A stretch of 64,000 bases of DNA. It comes from an uncultured Pseudomonadales bacterium. Its GTDB lineage: Bacteria > Pseudomonadota > Gammaproteobacteria > Pseudomonadales > Balneatricaceae. Made by a program: the position numbers and the translations under genes. The notes under the pieces were generated by a model. The model was not told where the DNA came from. It searched no databases and saw only the letters and a list, made by a program, of their open reading frames with translations. The stretch spans positions 1 through 64,000 of the forward strand of contig CALSNA010000003.1 in assembly GCA_943787595.1 (NCBI GenBank), written 5' to 3'. Positions 17,313 through 28,057 of this stretch are shown in pieces; the first letter of the stretch is position 1; the number at the start of each line of letters is the position of its first letter.

Positions 17313-19596
17313 TGAAATCGCGAATTCAACAGAGCCGTTCGACGATCTCTCTGAGATTTTATCAACGTTACATGAAGTTGGACCGTCTGATCCCGCTATC
17401 CTCGAAAAGCTTAGCTACTACAAGTTGTTCTTCCCTGAAGTCTTTGCAAGACTGGAAGATAAAATCATATCTGCTTTGGGGCTTTTTTATAAAAATTTGT
17501 CACCAAAGAGTATCTACTCTTTCTTAATGTTCGGTTTTGGGCAAAAGCACAACGCCGACTATGGCGAGTATCTAACACCCGTGCAAGCCAGCATTCGCCG
17601 AGCCATTGACGACTCACAGCATATTTCTATTTCCGCGCCTACCCGCGCAGGGAAATCTTTTTCCATTCGGGATTTTATCGCCGATCAAGACGGCGATGCA
17701 GCCGTTGTAGTGCCCTCAAAGTCACTGATTGCTGAATATGTCAATACAATGAAGAGGAAGTTCACTGACAGAAAGGATGTCATGATTTCCTCATTTGTTG
17801 ATAGGGTCTACACCAACCGTAACCTACGGCGAATTTTCGTGATTACCCCTGAGCGATCACGAGACCTCTATTCGATGGTCGATTCTCTGAATATTGGGGT
17901 ATTTTTCTTCGATGAAGCACAGGTTTCTGAGGAAAAAGAGCGCGGTGTGATATTTGATGTAATGGTTAGAAGGGTTAAAAAGCACTTCCCGCAGGCCAAG
18001 CTGATTTTTGCACACCCGTTTATCGATAACCCTGATGCTCAATTGTTGAAGCATGGAATGGATGATGAGAGCAGCTTTTCTAAGTCCTATGATCAGGGGG
18101 CTGTTGGCAGAATTTGCGTTTTCACCCATACAAACGGCAACGATTACTACTTTTCCCCATATATTGAAAAAGGGCACAAGTTAACACTTTCCGAGCCATT
18201 TCCTGGGTCATTCAAAGATTTTGCTTTAAATGGTGAGCATACTCTCTTGGTATATGTCTCGAAAGCATCGATTTACAAAGGGGATTTTATCGATGGTTTT
18301 CAGGACTATATCAATAATTTTGGAGTGATCGACAATCCAGCTGCTCTCAATATTATTAAAACTATTAGTGGGCTCCTGGGTGCCAACAAGGATGATCATA
18401 TATCAGATTTAGTTTCCCTGCTGCGGAAAGGTGTTGTTATTCACCATGGCTCAGTCCCTCTTGAAGTCCGTTTTCTCATTGAGGATTATATTCGCCTTGG
18501 TTTTGCAAGGATATGTTTTGCTACTAGCACTCTAGCGCAAGGCGTTAATATGCCGTTTGATGTGGTATGGCTAGAGAACTCCAGGATTATTGGGGATGAA
18601 GCTGAAAGAGCGTTGTCTTTCAAGAATCTTATTGGCCGGTCTGGCAGACTATCCAGCGACAACATATTTGATTTTGGTTATGTCTATACCAAAAATTCGG
18701 TACTTTTCTCCAGGAGGATAAATACTAGTTATAGGCTGAAAGAAGTATCCCTAATTGACGTTGATGAGGGCGATGAGGGGTACAACGAAGCTCTATCTGA
18801 CGCTGAAGAGCTAATTGGAGCGATACGCAATGATGCATTTGATGACGATAAAAATTTGCCACTTACTAAGGTTGAAAGATTACAAGAACAAGCGGTTTTA
18901 GAGGCGGCAGAGGAATTTCTAAATACGATTTACCGAGAAGATAGCATCAAGGATTCGATTGGTGGTGAGCATAAACGGCATCACAGGGAGCAGGCGCTAT
19001 CAAATCTACGAGCCATATATGAAGCTTCACTGGGTAGGGCGCTTTATAACGGTGAGTCGGCGGTTTTTGATAGTGCGATTTGGATCTTCTTCCTGTCTAT
19101 TCAAGGGTACTCGTTTAAAGAAATAGCAGGCCTTAGATACAGCCGAATATCACGTAGGGATGAAGGTGGATTTGGTACCGCCGAGTTCTCACAGCCCGCC
19201 AACCGCTTGCCCGATAGTAACCTGACGAACATTTTTTCGTTGTTTTCTGAGGAAACGCTAGCATCCAGTGTGCGTTTTAATACTGTTATTTACGATACAT
19301 ACGATTATCTTGATACGGTGGTCTCTTTCTCCCTGTCAGAGGTTTTTTCTGCTGCATTTAAGATCTATAACGAATCCTCTGGTGATATTCGGGCGTTGAA
19401 AATGATGGAGCTGCTTCGATATGGCAGTAACGACCCAACAGTCGTATTGCTTATTCAATATGGTTTCCCCCCGGAAGATGTCCATTCTTTGCTTCCGTAT
19501 GTAGAGTCTATTAGTGAGTCAAATATTGAATTTAAAGATGAAATAAAAACTGCTCCAGAGCACTTGCAGTCAATGACGGAGTGGTATTTACCCTAA
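17302..19596 (+). CDS. hamB: HamB-like superfamily 2 helicase of a Hachiman system
   Basis: The 764-residue protein is an SF2 helicase. Walker A is SAPTRAGKS (111-119), the DExx box is DEAQ (204-207), motif V is ATSTLAQGVNMP (about 406-418) and motif VI is IGRSGR (444-449), a Ski2-like pattern. A long C-terminal helical region follows. HamB is thought to scan DNA and release HamA when it senses phage. The ATG at 17302 was chosen over GTG 17293 because it overlaps the hamA frame end in the usual coupled fashion. The gene is intact. AbpB-type systems also combine DUF1837 with a helicase, so the exact type name is inferred. Confidence 0.75.
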   Translation: MAINEIANSTEPFDDLSEILSTLHEVGPSDPAILEKLSYYKLFFPEVFARLEDKIISALGLFYKNLSPKSIYSFLMFGFGQKHNADYGEYLTPVQASIRRAIDDSQHISISAPTRAGKSFSIRDFIADQDGDAAVVVPSKSLIAEYVNTMKRKFTDRKDVMISSFVDRVYTNRNLRRIFVITPERSRDLYSMVDSLNIGVFFFDEAQVSEEKERGVIFDVMVRRVKKHFPQAKLIFAHPFIDNPDAQLLKHGMDDESSFSKSYDQGAVGRICVFTHTNGNDYYFSPYIEKGHKLTLSEPFPGSFKDFALNGEHTLLVYVSKASIYKGDFIDGFQDYINNFGVIDNPAALNIIKTISGLLGANKDDHISDLVSLLRKGVVIHHGSVPLEVRFLIEDYIRLGFARICFATSTLAQGVNMPFDVVWLENSRIIGDEAERALSFKNLIGRSGRLSSDNIFDFGYVYTKNSVLFSRRINTSYRLKEVSLIDVDEGDEGYNEALSDAEELIGAIRNDAFDDDKNLPLTKVERLQEQAVLEAAEEFLNTIYREDSIKDSIGGEHKRHHREQALSNLRAIYEASLGRALYNGESAVFDSAIWIFFLSIQGYSFKEIAGLRYSRISRRDEGGFGTAEFSQPANRLPDSNLTNIFSLFSEETLASSVRFNTVIYDTYDYLDTVVSFSLSEVFSAAFKIYNESSGDIRALKMMELLRYGSNDPTVVLLIQYGFPPEDVHSLLPYVESISESNIEFKDEIKTAPEHLQSMTEWYLP

Positions 19597-19626
19597 TTTA
19601 TTATGAATGTTCGAGTGTGAATTCTT

Positions 19627-20007
19627 ATGACTACATTGCGTACAACTTACTCCGCAGTATTGGGGGTAGTGCTGGCTAACAAGAGGCGCTTAAAGAAGAT
19701 CGAACAAAAGGATACGGCAAATCGATTAGGCTTAACGCAGCCTAGCTACAGCAGGTTAGAAACCGGGGCATCAACGTTTTCCGTTGACCAAATGTATATG
19801 GCAGCGTCTGCGCTGGGTGTAACGGGGAAGGAAATCACAGATAGCTTCAATAACTATGTGGCGAATCTTCGTGCCAATGGTACAGAAGTGGTTCCTATGC
19901 CAAGCAAGCGAAGGTCAGGGGCTGAAAAAGATGGAACCGAGGTTGGTGCTTTAGTACTGGGGGCTGCGCTTGGGGCACTGATTATGGGGCTTGCAGGTAA
20001 GAAATAA
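19627..20007 (+). CDS. XRE-family regulator with glycine-zipper tail
   Basis: The 126-residue protein has a Cro/C1 helix-turn-helix at about residues 16-70 (EQKDTANRLGLTQPSYSRLE is typical). A basic linker (PSKRRSGAEKDG) leads to a hydrophobic C-terminal segment (VGALVLGAALGALIMGLAG) with GxxxG-like spacing and a final KK. The tail could insert in the membrane or mediate oligomerisation. The gene follows hamB by 30 bp on the same strand, so it may regulate or belong to the defence operon. I know of no regular Hachiman partner of this form. Confidence 0.75.
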   Translation: MTTLRTTYSAVLGVVLANKRRLKKIEQKDTANRLGLTQPSYSRLETGASTFSVDQMYMAASALGVTGKEITDSFNNYVANLRANGTEVVPMPSKRRSGAEKDGTEVGALVLGAALGALIMGLAGKK

Positions 20008-20224
20008 TTTGGACAAGAAGTTAAACAATAGAGATATTGGTGACATTTGTTTCCTTGATTGACGAATAATATCTAGGGGCAGTGTAAAAACTCGAATCGT
20101 CCGATTTGGGTCGAAAGTGGCCTCTGACACATAACATTTGAATGTCTGAAATGGCTGATTATTACGCATGCAAAAAACACAAAATGTGTAAAAAACTATG
20201 GTGAATAGTCAATGCTACAGTCAA

Positions 20225-20596
20225 CTATTTTCGCCGATGTGTAGAAGTTGAATAGTACTCTGCCTGTTGATTATCCCGAATAGACTGCATTTCTTCTCGG
20301 CGTTTGTGCTGCATAAACTCCCGAGCTTCGTCTGCATCAACAAAACCTTGAGTAATAGCGATTTGGATTTCATCTTGGCTAATAGCATCAGTCGCCATTT
20401 TTAAGCTACGAGTGCTGATCTTATAAGCTTCCTCAACGTTATCCCTTTCACCAAGCCTGTCTGCCCAAAGATCATCTTCCAGAAATTTCAGGCTCGTCTC
20501 ACCATTAAGCCATGCTTCACGGACAGTCTTGTAAGCGCTGATTCGTGTTTCCAGTGAGTCGCCATCTGGCGTGTAGATATGTTCGCTGTATACCAT
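20225..20596 (-). CDS. Hypothetical element protein with acidic and helical segments
   Basis: The 123-residue protein (from ATG 20596, MVYSEHIYTPDGD) is soluble and mostly helical. It contains KFLEDDLWADRLGERDNVEEAY and a C-terminal helix with DADEAREFMQHKRREEMQ. No family is recognised. The reading can also start at 20632, overlapping the divergent AlpA-like gene. Its start lies inside an inverted repeat shared with that gene, which suggests coordinated control, perhaps by the HTH protein next door. Confidence 0.5.
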   Translation of the reverse strand: MVYSEHIYTPDGDSLETRISAYKTVREAWLNGETSLKFLEDDLWADRLGERDNVEEAYKISTRSLKMATDAISQDEIQIAITQGFVDADEAREFMQHKRREEMQSIRDNQQAEYYSTSTHRRK

Positions 20597-20619
20597 ACAA
20601 TGATTATAATACAATGGTA
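20591..20619. promoter_or_regulatory. Dyad operator between divergent genes, containing both starts
   Basis: TACCAT (20591-20596) and ATGGTA (20614-20619) form a perfect inverted repeat with 17 bp between, and the spacer contains TATAAT (20605-20610). The inner ATG triplets are candidate starts for the leftward and rightward genes, which leaves no room for ribosome sites. Either transcripts are leaderless, or the true rightward start is ATG 20626. The site fits binding by a small repressor. Confidence 0.45.
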
Positions 20620-21092
20620 CAGATGAAATCATTAACTAACTCGAACCTACGCCGAATGCAATCGCCCTTTGACGACAACCTACAAAAGATCGCTGACAGC
20701 ATGGGAATTGCGTTGTATCAACGCTTCACCCTAAATGAAGCTGCCCTTTTTCTGCGTTGTCCAGCGTCCGATTTACAAAGTTTGGTGGATAGAAAAAAAA
20801 TCCAGTACATTCAAGTTAGCCAAACAGAAGTTCAAATTTTTGGTTATCAGCTCCTTCAACACTTGTTGAATAGTGTGATAGGTAATACTCCTCAAGCACC
20901 AAACAAACCATCAACCGACACCCAAGATAGAATACTAAGGGCGCACGAAGTCCAGCAAATTGTTGGTGTTTCACGCAGCACTATCTGCGAATGGAGCGTA
21001 AAGGCCAATTCCCTGCCAGATTACCACTGGGTACAGGCAGTATTGGCTGGTTAAAAAGTGATATTGAGGCTTGGATGCAAAACCGAAGATAA
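20614..21092 (+). pseudogene. AlpA/excisionase-like two-HTH protein, 1-base deletion
   Basis: The N-terminal part contains a helix-turn-helix-like segment (FTLNEAALFLRCPASDLQSLV, IQYIQVSQTEV). The second part starts RILRAHEVQQIVGVSRSTI, the classical AlpA-type excisionase fold. The frame goes wrong directly after STI. Adding back one G to restore the family Trp (TGG CGA ATG GAG) at about 20985 gives WRMERKGQFPARLPLG and GSIGWLKSDIEAWMQNRR to TAA 21090-21092. AlpA proteins direct excision by the neighbouring integrase. As read, the protein ends early at 21054 with a scrambled tail. Confidence 0.65.
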
Positions 21093-21103
21093 CCGAAAAT
21101 CTA

Positions 21104-22250
21104 TCACGCCTTCGCTTTCAACCCATCCAAATAATCCGCCCACTCCTGCATCATTTTCTTGCGCTTTGCCAAATGAATAGAGCGATTGTAGGAACGGGAT
21201 GTCGCCGTACCTGTAAGGTGTGCCAGCTGCACCTCAATCACTTCGTGATTCCAGCCCTGCTCATGCAGTATGGTAGAGGCGGTACTTCTAAAACCATGAG
21301 CCGACATCATATCAGCTGGATAGCCCAAATCTCGCAGACGATTCGTCAAAACATTCTTGCTCATCTGTTTACTGCTGTCCCTTTGGTTCGGAAAGACATA
21401 CTCGGAATAACCTGTAAATTTCTGCACTTCTTGCAGCTGAGAGGCTACCTGCGTTGCCATCGGCACAAGGTGTTCCCTGCTATGCTTCATATCTTCTTCC
21501 GGGACTCTGATTAAACCACCGTCAAAATCGATATAATCCCATTACAAACCCCTGATTTATTTTGGTCGCAAAAAGACTCTAGGAATCAGCTTTAATGCCT
21601 CTACTGTGCAATAGTAGCCTGATTCCGTCTCATCAATGGCTTTGATTAGTTCCGCCAGCTCCGATGCTTTAACAATGGCAGCATGGTGTTGGACTTTTAG
21701 CATGGGTTTAAGAATGTCTCGTAGCGACAATCCTTGAGCCGGATTAGTACGAGTCAGGCGGTGCGGCGGTGCGCTAGTGCATAGGCAAAAATACGGCTGA
21801 TAATGGCGAGGACTACCGGTGCTTTCTTGAGGGTTCCTGCCGCTTCAATGGACAGCATTAAATCGGTAATGTGGCCTGCATCAATTTGATCTATCGCCAA
21901 ACCACCTATTGCTTTGGCATCTTGAGTAATCCAACGATTGAACCTGTTTGCATGATCACCTTTCCATGAATCCTTTTGCTGCTCCCACCATTTCAGCGCA
22001 ATGATACTAAAAGCCCTGTCTTGAGAATTGCTGGCTTTTTTTCGCTCCTTCCTGCCTTCCATTGGATTGATACCCTGAGATAGCAGTATTCGAGCTTTTT
22101 CTGCCAATTTCCGAGCTTCACTTAGGGGTACGGAGGGGTATTTTCCTAAAGCCATTTCCTGATGCTTATCTGCGTACTTATAACGCAGCCTCAAAAGCTT
22201 AGAATTGTTATTTTTTACCAATAAAAACAAACCTTTACTATCAAATTTCT
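21104..22250 (-). pseudogene. int: Tyrosine integrase (DUF4102/P4-type), inactivated
   Basis: The N-terminal arm-binding domain (KGLFLLVKNNNSKLLRLRYK, MALGKYPSVPLSEARKLA) begins near 22245. The core-binding part runs to HRRTA, then needs a frameshift near 21755 to continue RLTRTNPAQGLSLRDILKP. Two in-frame TAA stops follow near 21545 and 21560. The catalytic domain keeps HGFRSTASTILHEQGWNH (HxxR) and the SRSYNRS tyrosine region, ending at 21104. P4-type integrases are about 400 residues. With at least one frameshift and two stops the element cannot integrate or excise on its own. Confidence 0.85.
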
Positions 22251-22325
22251 TGATCTGATTTTTATCAGAGGGACATGAAATGCTCTTGATTTATAGTACT
22301 GTGAGTGCCATTTTTCTGCCTGCCT

Positions 22326-22409
22326 AGGGGTATCAAAGTGGGGTATCACTACAAATGCTAACCAAATTTGGATGTGCCGTCTAAACCGATACCCCACCTT
22401 ATACCCCCT
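22326..22409. repeat. GGGGTAT repeats upstream of the integrase, possible attachment or arm sites
   Basis: AGGGGTATC (22326-22334) and TGGGGTATC (22339-22347) are direct repeats. GATACCCCAC (22388-22397) and ATACCCCCT (22401-22409) are inverted copies. Repeats of this form near the start of P4-type integrase genes are usual arm-binding or att sequences. They mark the likely right edge of the mobile element beside groESL. The matching left end was not found in the window. Confidence 0.45.
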
Positions 22410-22463
22410 AAAAAGTGCAACTTGATGACATAAAATGAAACAAATTGAACAACAGAAGGCAAC

Positions 22464-22496
22464 AAAAAAGCCCGTAAATCATAGATTTACGGGCTT
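22464..22496 (-). terminator. groESL intrinsic terminator
   Basis: On the minus strand AGCCCGTAAATC pairs perfectly with GATTTACGGGCT around a TAT loop, followed by a T6 run. It lies 42 bp beyond the groEL stop codon. Confidence 0.9.
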
Positions 22497-22537
22497 CATG
22501 AAACGGCTTGAGCGTTGGTGATCAGGTCACATGATGA

Positions 22538-24214
<1,677 letters not shown>

Positions 24215-24258
24215 TCACTCGAGCTGGTCGGCCCGATCAAAATTTGACTGCCTGGAGA

Positions 24259-24552
24259 TTAACCTTCCAGGACACCATAAATTTCACTTTCGCTCATAAT
24301 CAATAGTTCTTCACCGTCAATTTTAGCAGTGTTATTGCCAGCGTAAGGGCCAAACAATACAGTGTCACCTGCCTTGATGCTCATAGTCTGTAACTCACCG
24401 TTACTGGTGACCCGACCTGGTCCTACGGCCAAAACTTCACCCTGATTGGGTTTTTCGGCAGCGCTACCGGGCAGTACAATACCGCCAGCTGAAGTCGCTT
24501 CTTCTTGATTGCGACGAATTACAACGCGATCATGTAAGGGACGAATGTTCAT
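24259..24552 (-). CDS. groES: Co-chaperonin GroES
   Basis: This 97-residue lid protein has the mobile loop ([16 protein letters not shown]) that contacts GroEL and the conserved [14 protein letters not shown] start. It is preceded by AGGAG at a good distance from the ATG and forms the usual groES-groEL operon. No convincing sigma-32 promoter was found by eye in the upstream 450 bp. Confidence 0.98.
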   Translation of the reverse strand: MNIRPLHDRVVIRRNQEEATSAGGIVLPGSAAEKPNQGEVLAVGPGRVTSNGELQTMSIKAGDTVLFGPYAGNNTAKIDGEELLIMSESEIYGVLEG

Positions 24553-25003
24553 TACACTTGTTCTCCTAGATATTAATCATCAAGTCCGACAAATCGGTAT
24601 ACTATTTTTGCGTTATCTGTCTTGCTCAATAGCAATGGTCAAGTCATCTTATTGGGGCCATTGCTTCACAAGCCTGTCTGCTAGATAAGGGTACAAAATA
24701 AATTTTCAATAGCAGATCGCTAAAAAAGTTTTTCTGCACTAATAACCACATCCAGCATTTAGTGGTGCATTGGATAATACAATAATTTGGGATAGTACTA
24801 AACAGGCAATAATAATGGGAGCCTGCGCATCAGAAGTTCCAGTAGCTGTGCTGTTAAAAAAGCAAGGTAACTTACTGAAAGTATATTGTGCCTTTCATAA
24901 GGTATATGGGCCAAGTGCCTGCTTGTGAGTCAATTTTTACAGGGTATTGGCATCGGAGACCATGGCGCAAAAAATTTTGCTCATCAATTCATAGCCTGTG
25001 CTT
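24553..25003. other. Intergenic region between groES and fxsA
   Basis: The right part is beyond the 3' end of the leftward fxsA gene and the left part must hold the groESL promoter. One 37-codon rightward frame at about 24817 (MGACASEVPVAVLL) shows no recognised family. Nothing else is supported. Confidence 0.4.
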
Positions 25004-25465
25004 CTAGTCAAGACGGCCATCATGCCGTCGCTGGAATTCACCTTCAATGGTGGTATTTTTCTGCCAGTGCTGATCCATGTCAGTCTTTTTCTTAAAATCA
25101 GAACCAGACAAGAAATTCTGGAAGCGTCCTAACAGGTGACTCAGTAGCCAGTGACGACTCCAGGGGAGCAAACAGATAAAACCAAAGGTATCAGTGATAA
25201 ATCCGGGAGTTAGCAATAGCGCACCGCCAACCGCCAGCAAAATTCCTGTTAGCATCTCCTGAACAGGTAATTGACCTGAGCGAACACGCCAGCGCGCTCG
25301 ACTTAGTGTCGACAGGCCCTGCTGGCGCAATATATTGATCCCCAAAAAAGCAGTCAGCAATACCAGTCCCACAGTCCACAGTGTACCGATGGCCTGCCCA
25401 ACCTTAATTAACACAACCATTTCTACAATGGGCACCAGGATGAACAGCACAAATAACACGCGCAT
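25004..25465 (-). CDS. fxsA: FxsA-family membrane protein
   Basis: FxsA proteins are small inner-membrane proteins; the E. coli one relieves F-plasmid exclusion of phage T7. From ATG 25465 (MRVLFVLFILVPIVEM) the protein has 153 residues, close to the family size. It shows about three or four membrane segments: the first strand, VGLVLLTAFLGINIL with the conserved GxxxxRxQG motif, and GILLAVGGALLLTPGFITD with the family TPGF motif. The C-terminal tail is hydrophilic. The longer reading from 25624 was not chosen because the family begins at MRVLF. In many gammaproteobacteria it is next to groES, as here. Confidence 0.92.
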   Translation of the reverse strand: MRVLFVLFILVPIVEMVVLIKVGQAIGTLWTVGLVLLTAFLGINILRQQGLSTLSRARWRVRSGQLPVQEMLTGILLAVGGALLLTPGFITDTFGFICLLPWSRHWLLSHLLGRFQNFLSGSDFKKKTDMDQHWQKNTTIEGEFQRRHDGRLD

Positions 25466-25839
25466 GATAATACTTCCGAAAGCTGTAGCTAAATCGGCAA
25501 TACCAGTTGCAGTGACAGCCATGGCAGTAACATGGACATTGACCGGTTGCCGTTCCATGACCAGCCTGATAAATAACAACAGGTGGATGTAGACACTATC
25601 GTTAATTCGATAGTACGCCCACAATAGCCAAATAGTCTAATTAATTTATTGCAAAATGCATACGCATTACTTAGGCCAGCGATGGACATAGCTTATAACC
25701 TAGGCCGCAACAACTGCAAAAAACGATACGCAAACATGCCTGAAAGGCAAGGAAGTTGCGCTTCTCTCACTAATGCATTAGTAATGCATTAGTAATGGCA
25801 CATCATATCTGGCAATCCTGCTGACGCTAAACAGGCATG

Positions 25840-26322
25840 TTAATCCCGCATATTATCATACTGCAGGGGCAATTCCAGATCACTATCACGCAACAGAGCC
25901 ATCACATGCTGCAAGTCATTACGTTTCTTGCCAGTTACTCGTATCTGGTCGCCCTGGATCTGACACTGGACTTTCAGCTTTTCTTCCTTGATCAAATTAA
26001 TAATTTGCTTTGCAAATGCTTTATCCAGCCCAGAGCGTAGAATAATCTGCTGGCGGCACTTCAAATTGGCTGTTTGTACAGCTTTTAACTCAAGACACTT
26101 AATATCAATACCACGTTTAACTAACCTATCCTTCAGTATGGGCAACATTTGCTGCAACTGAAAATCGACTTCAGCATGTAGCGTAATCTCATCGCTAGTC
26201 AATTCAAAGTGTGCAGCTACGCCTTTGAAGTCATAGCGCGCACCAACATCGCGGTTAGCCTGCTCAACTGCATTGACAACTTCATGCTGATCCAGTTTGG
26301 AAACAATATCAAAAGATGGCAT
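25840..26322 (-). CDS. yajQ: YajQ-family nucleotide-binding protein
   Basis: The 160-residue protein matches the full family length: start MPSFDIVSKLDQHEV, central RYDFKG, end LPLQYDNMRD. YajQ has two ferredoxin-like domains that bind nucleic acid. Some homologues bind cyclic di-GMP and act as transcription co-regulators. It is a single gene, with GGAGC as ribosome site. No oddities were seen. Confidence 0.95.
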   Translation of the reverse strand: MPSFDIVSKLDQHEVVNAVEQANRDVGARYDFKGVAAHFELTSDEITLHAEVDFQLQQMLPILKDRLVKRGIDIKCLELKAVQTANLKCRQQIILRSGLDKAFAKQIINLIKEEKLKVQCQIQGDQIRVTGKKRNDLQHVMALLRDSDLELPLQYDNMRD

Positions 26323-27541
26323 GGACTGGCTCCTTTATTAAAATGGCATAATACATTATAAACGCTGGCTGGTTTAATTGCAGTTGGCCTGTGTGTGTAT
26401 CACCACCAGGGTCAATCCATAGTGCAAGATCAATTGGTGTCATGCTCCACTGCTATAACAGCCATCGCTATCTCTAATTGCGCCTAGAACAACAGCGTTA
26501 GCGACCTGACCTTAGCTAATGCCGAGCAATGATCAGATACAACCAACAAGCGCTTATTGGCTAGTCTGGGGTTTTAGAGCAGACTGGCTCCCTGATTGTT
26601 ATAGGGAAAATACTCACATTAACGCAGGTTACTGCATAAATTTCGTAAAAGCTCAAACAACTAGTGACTATAGTAATGCCATTTTGGTTGCAAACTGCAT
26701 TATTGTTAGCAAGTCATCACCACCACGTGTCCAGCTCAGCCCGCTCAAACTGGACAATAACCATTCAATCTTCTGTACTACTGGTCATCAAGAAAACACG
26801 ATGCCACAGAATTTGATGCAGTCGACAGTGTTGCATTTCAGACGATAAAAACTCTCCTGTTTAATTAAAATATTCCACATACGCCCTTATTTGCATCATG
26901 ACGATTTTTGGTGAACAACAACAGTATTATCAAATAAGATGCTTTTAAAGCAGTGATTTAATTCGGACTTCACAACTACTGGATGGTCAAATATACAGCG
27001 GATTGACTAAAACTTTCGAATAATCATTATAACATGCATATGAGGCCGCACGGTTAAACACAATTGACCCAATAAATCAGGTGGTCTGGCTCAACAATAA
27101 TATGCACACAGCTATTAATTATATCTCGCTGCTACTGCATAAGGAGTGGCTTTTAATGTAATCTATTGACCGGGTCATCACCGGGTGGCCTGAGCAGTTA
27201 CGCTGCAGGTTTAGCGGTTCTGGGCTATACTGTGTTTCTGATACTATCGTACCGCGTTTGTTGTTTAAGATGCTGACCAGGCTGGTATCCTTATTCGAAT
27301 AATCATACTGTTGGATAACTGGTGTTTTTGTCCAGTTAGTGGCTATGGCATCCTAGATGGAATCAGCCAGTTTAATTGCTAGAATCAATATGATCAGATA
27401 GGCCAGCCACTGGCATTGCACCGCAATGATCCCTATGTCGTCAACTTAATGTATTCAGCAAGACCAGCCGATTAATCATATGCTATAACAGATCAACAAG
27501 TTCTGTTTTGACCTGAAAATCTGATGAGTAAGTAAATTTCT
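26323..27541. other. 1.2-kb gene-poor region
   Basis: Only short frames without conserved features are present. Around 27170-27300 three frames together read VITG, PGGLSSYAAGLAVLGYTVF and DTIVP, vaguely like the nucleotide-binding start of a short-chain dehydrogenase with frameshifts. This may be a relic gene but is weak. Nothing else was recognised. Confidence 0.35.
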
Positions 27542-28057
27542 ATGAAAGAACTCAAGCCTCTTAATATTGCAGTGCTAACAGTTTCCGATAGCCGAACTTT
27601 AGCGACAGATCAATCCGGTAATATTCTGGTCGAACGGTTGCAAAAAGCGGGTCACCAGCTGGGTGATCGCCTGCTCGTACCAGATAACATCTACCAGATT
27701 CGCGCAGCCGTTAGCCAGTGGATTGCCAATACTGATTTACAGGCAATACTGGTGACCGGCGGCACCGGCTTTACAGCCCGCGATACCACTCCAGATGCGC
27801 TTACGCCTTTGTTTGATCAAGTAATTGAAGGCTATGGCGAGCTATTCCGCCAGCTGTCTTATACTGATATTGGCACGTCAACTGTCCAGTCCCGAGCTGT
27901 CGCTGGGATAGCCAACCGCACCGTAGTGTTTGCCATGCCAGGTTCCACTGGAGCTTGCCGAACTGCCTGGGATGGTATCATCCAGCAACAATTAGACAGT
28001 CGCCATCAACCCTGCAACTTTGTAGCCATGGTGACCTATCATCCGAGTTACGCATGA
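27542..28057 (+). CDS. moaB: Molybdopterin adenylyltransferase-type MoaB
   Basis: MoaB/MogA proteins adenylate molybdopterin during molybdenum cofactor synthesis. The 171-residue protein has the MoCF-biosynthesis fold with TGGTGFTARDTTPDA and MPGSTGACRTAW, the two conserved substrate motifs. It overlaps the moeA start by 4 bp (ATGA), so the two are translationally coupled. With moaE at 60.1 kb, it shows that molybdenum cofactor synthesis is kept. Confidence 0.93.
   Translation: MKELKPLNIAVLTVSDSRTLATDQSGNILVERLQKAGHQLGDRLLVPDNIYQIRAAVSQWIANTDLQAILVTGGTGFTARDTTPDALTPLFDQVIEGYGELFRQLSYTDIGTSTVQSRAVAGIANRTVVFAMPGSTGACRTAWDGIIQQQLDSRHQPCNFVAMVTYHPSYA

Noticed and set aside
22410-22463. tRNA gene at the integrase edge
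   Set aside because: No cloverleaf or acceptor end was found near 22.4 kb, although P4-type integrases often use tRNA genes.
24553-24700. Sigma-32 promoter upstream of groES
   Set aside because: CTTGTG and CCCCAATA occur but are only about 9 bp apart, too close for a heat-shock promoter.
26519-26848. 109-codon rightward frame
   Set aside because: No family features, no ribosome site and it lies in the decayed region before moaB. It looks like chance.
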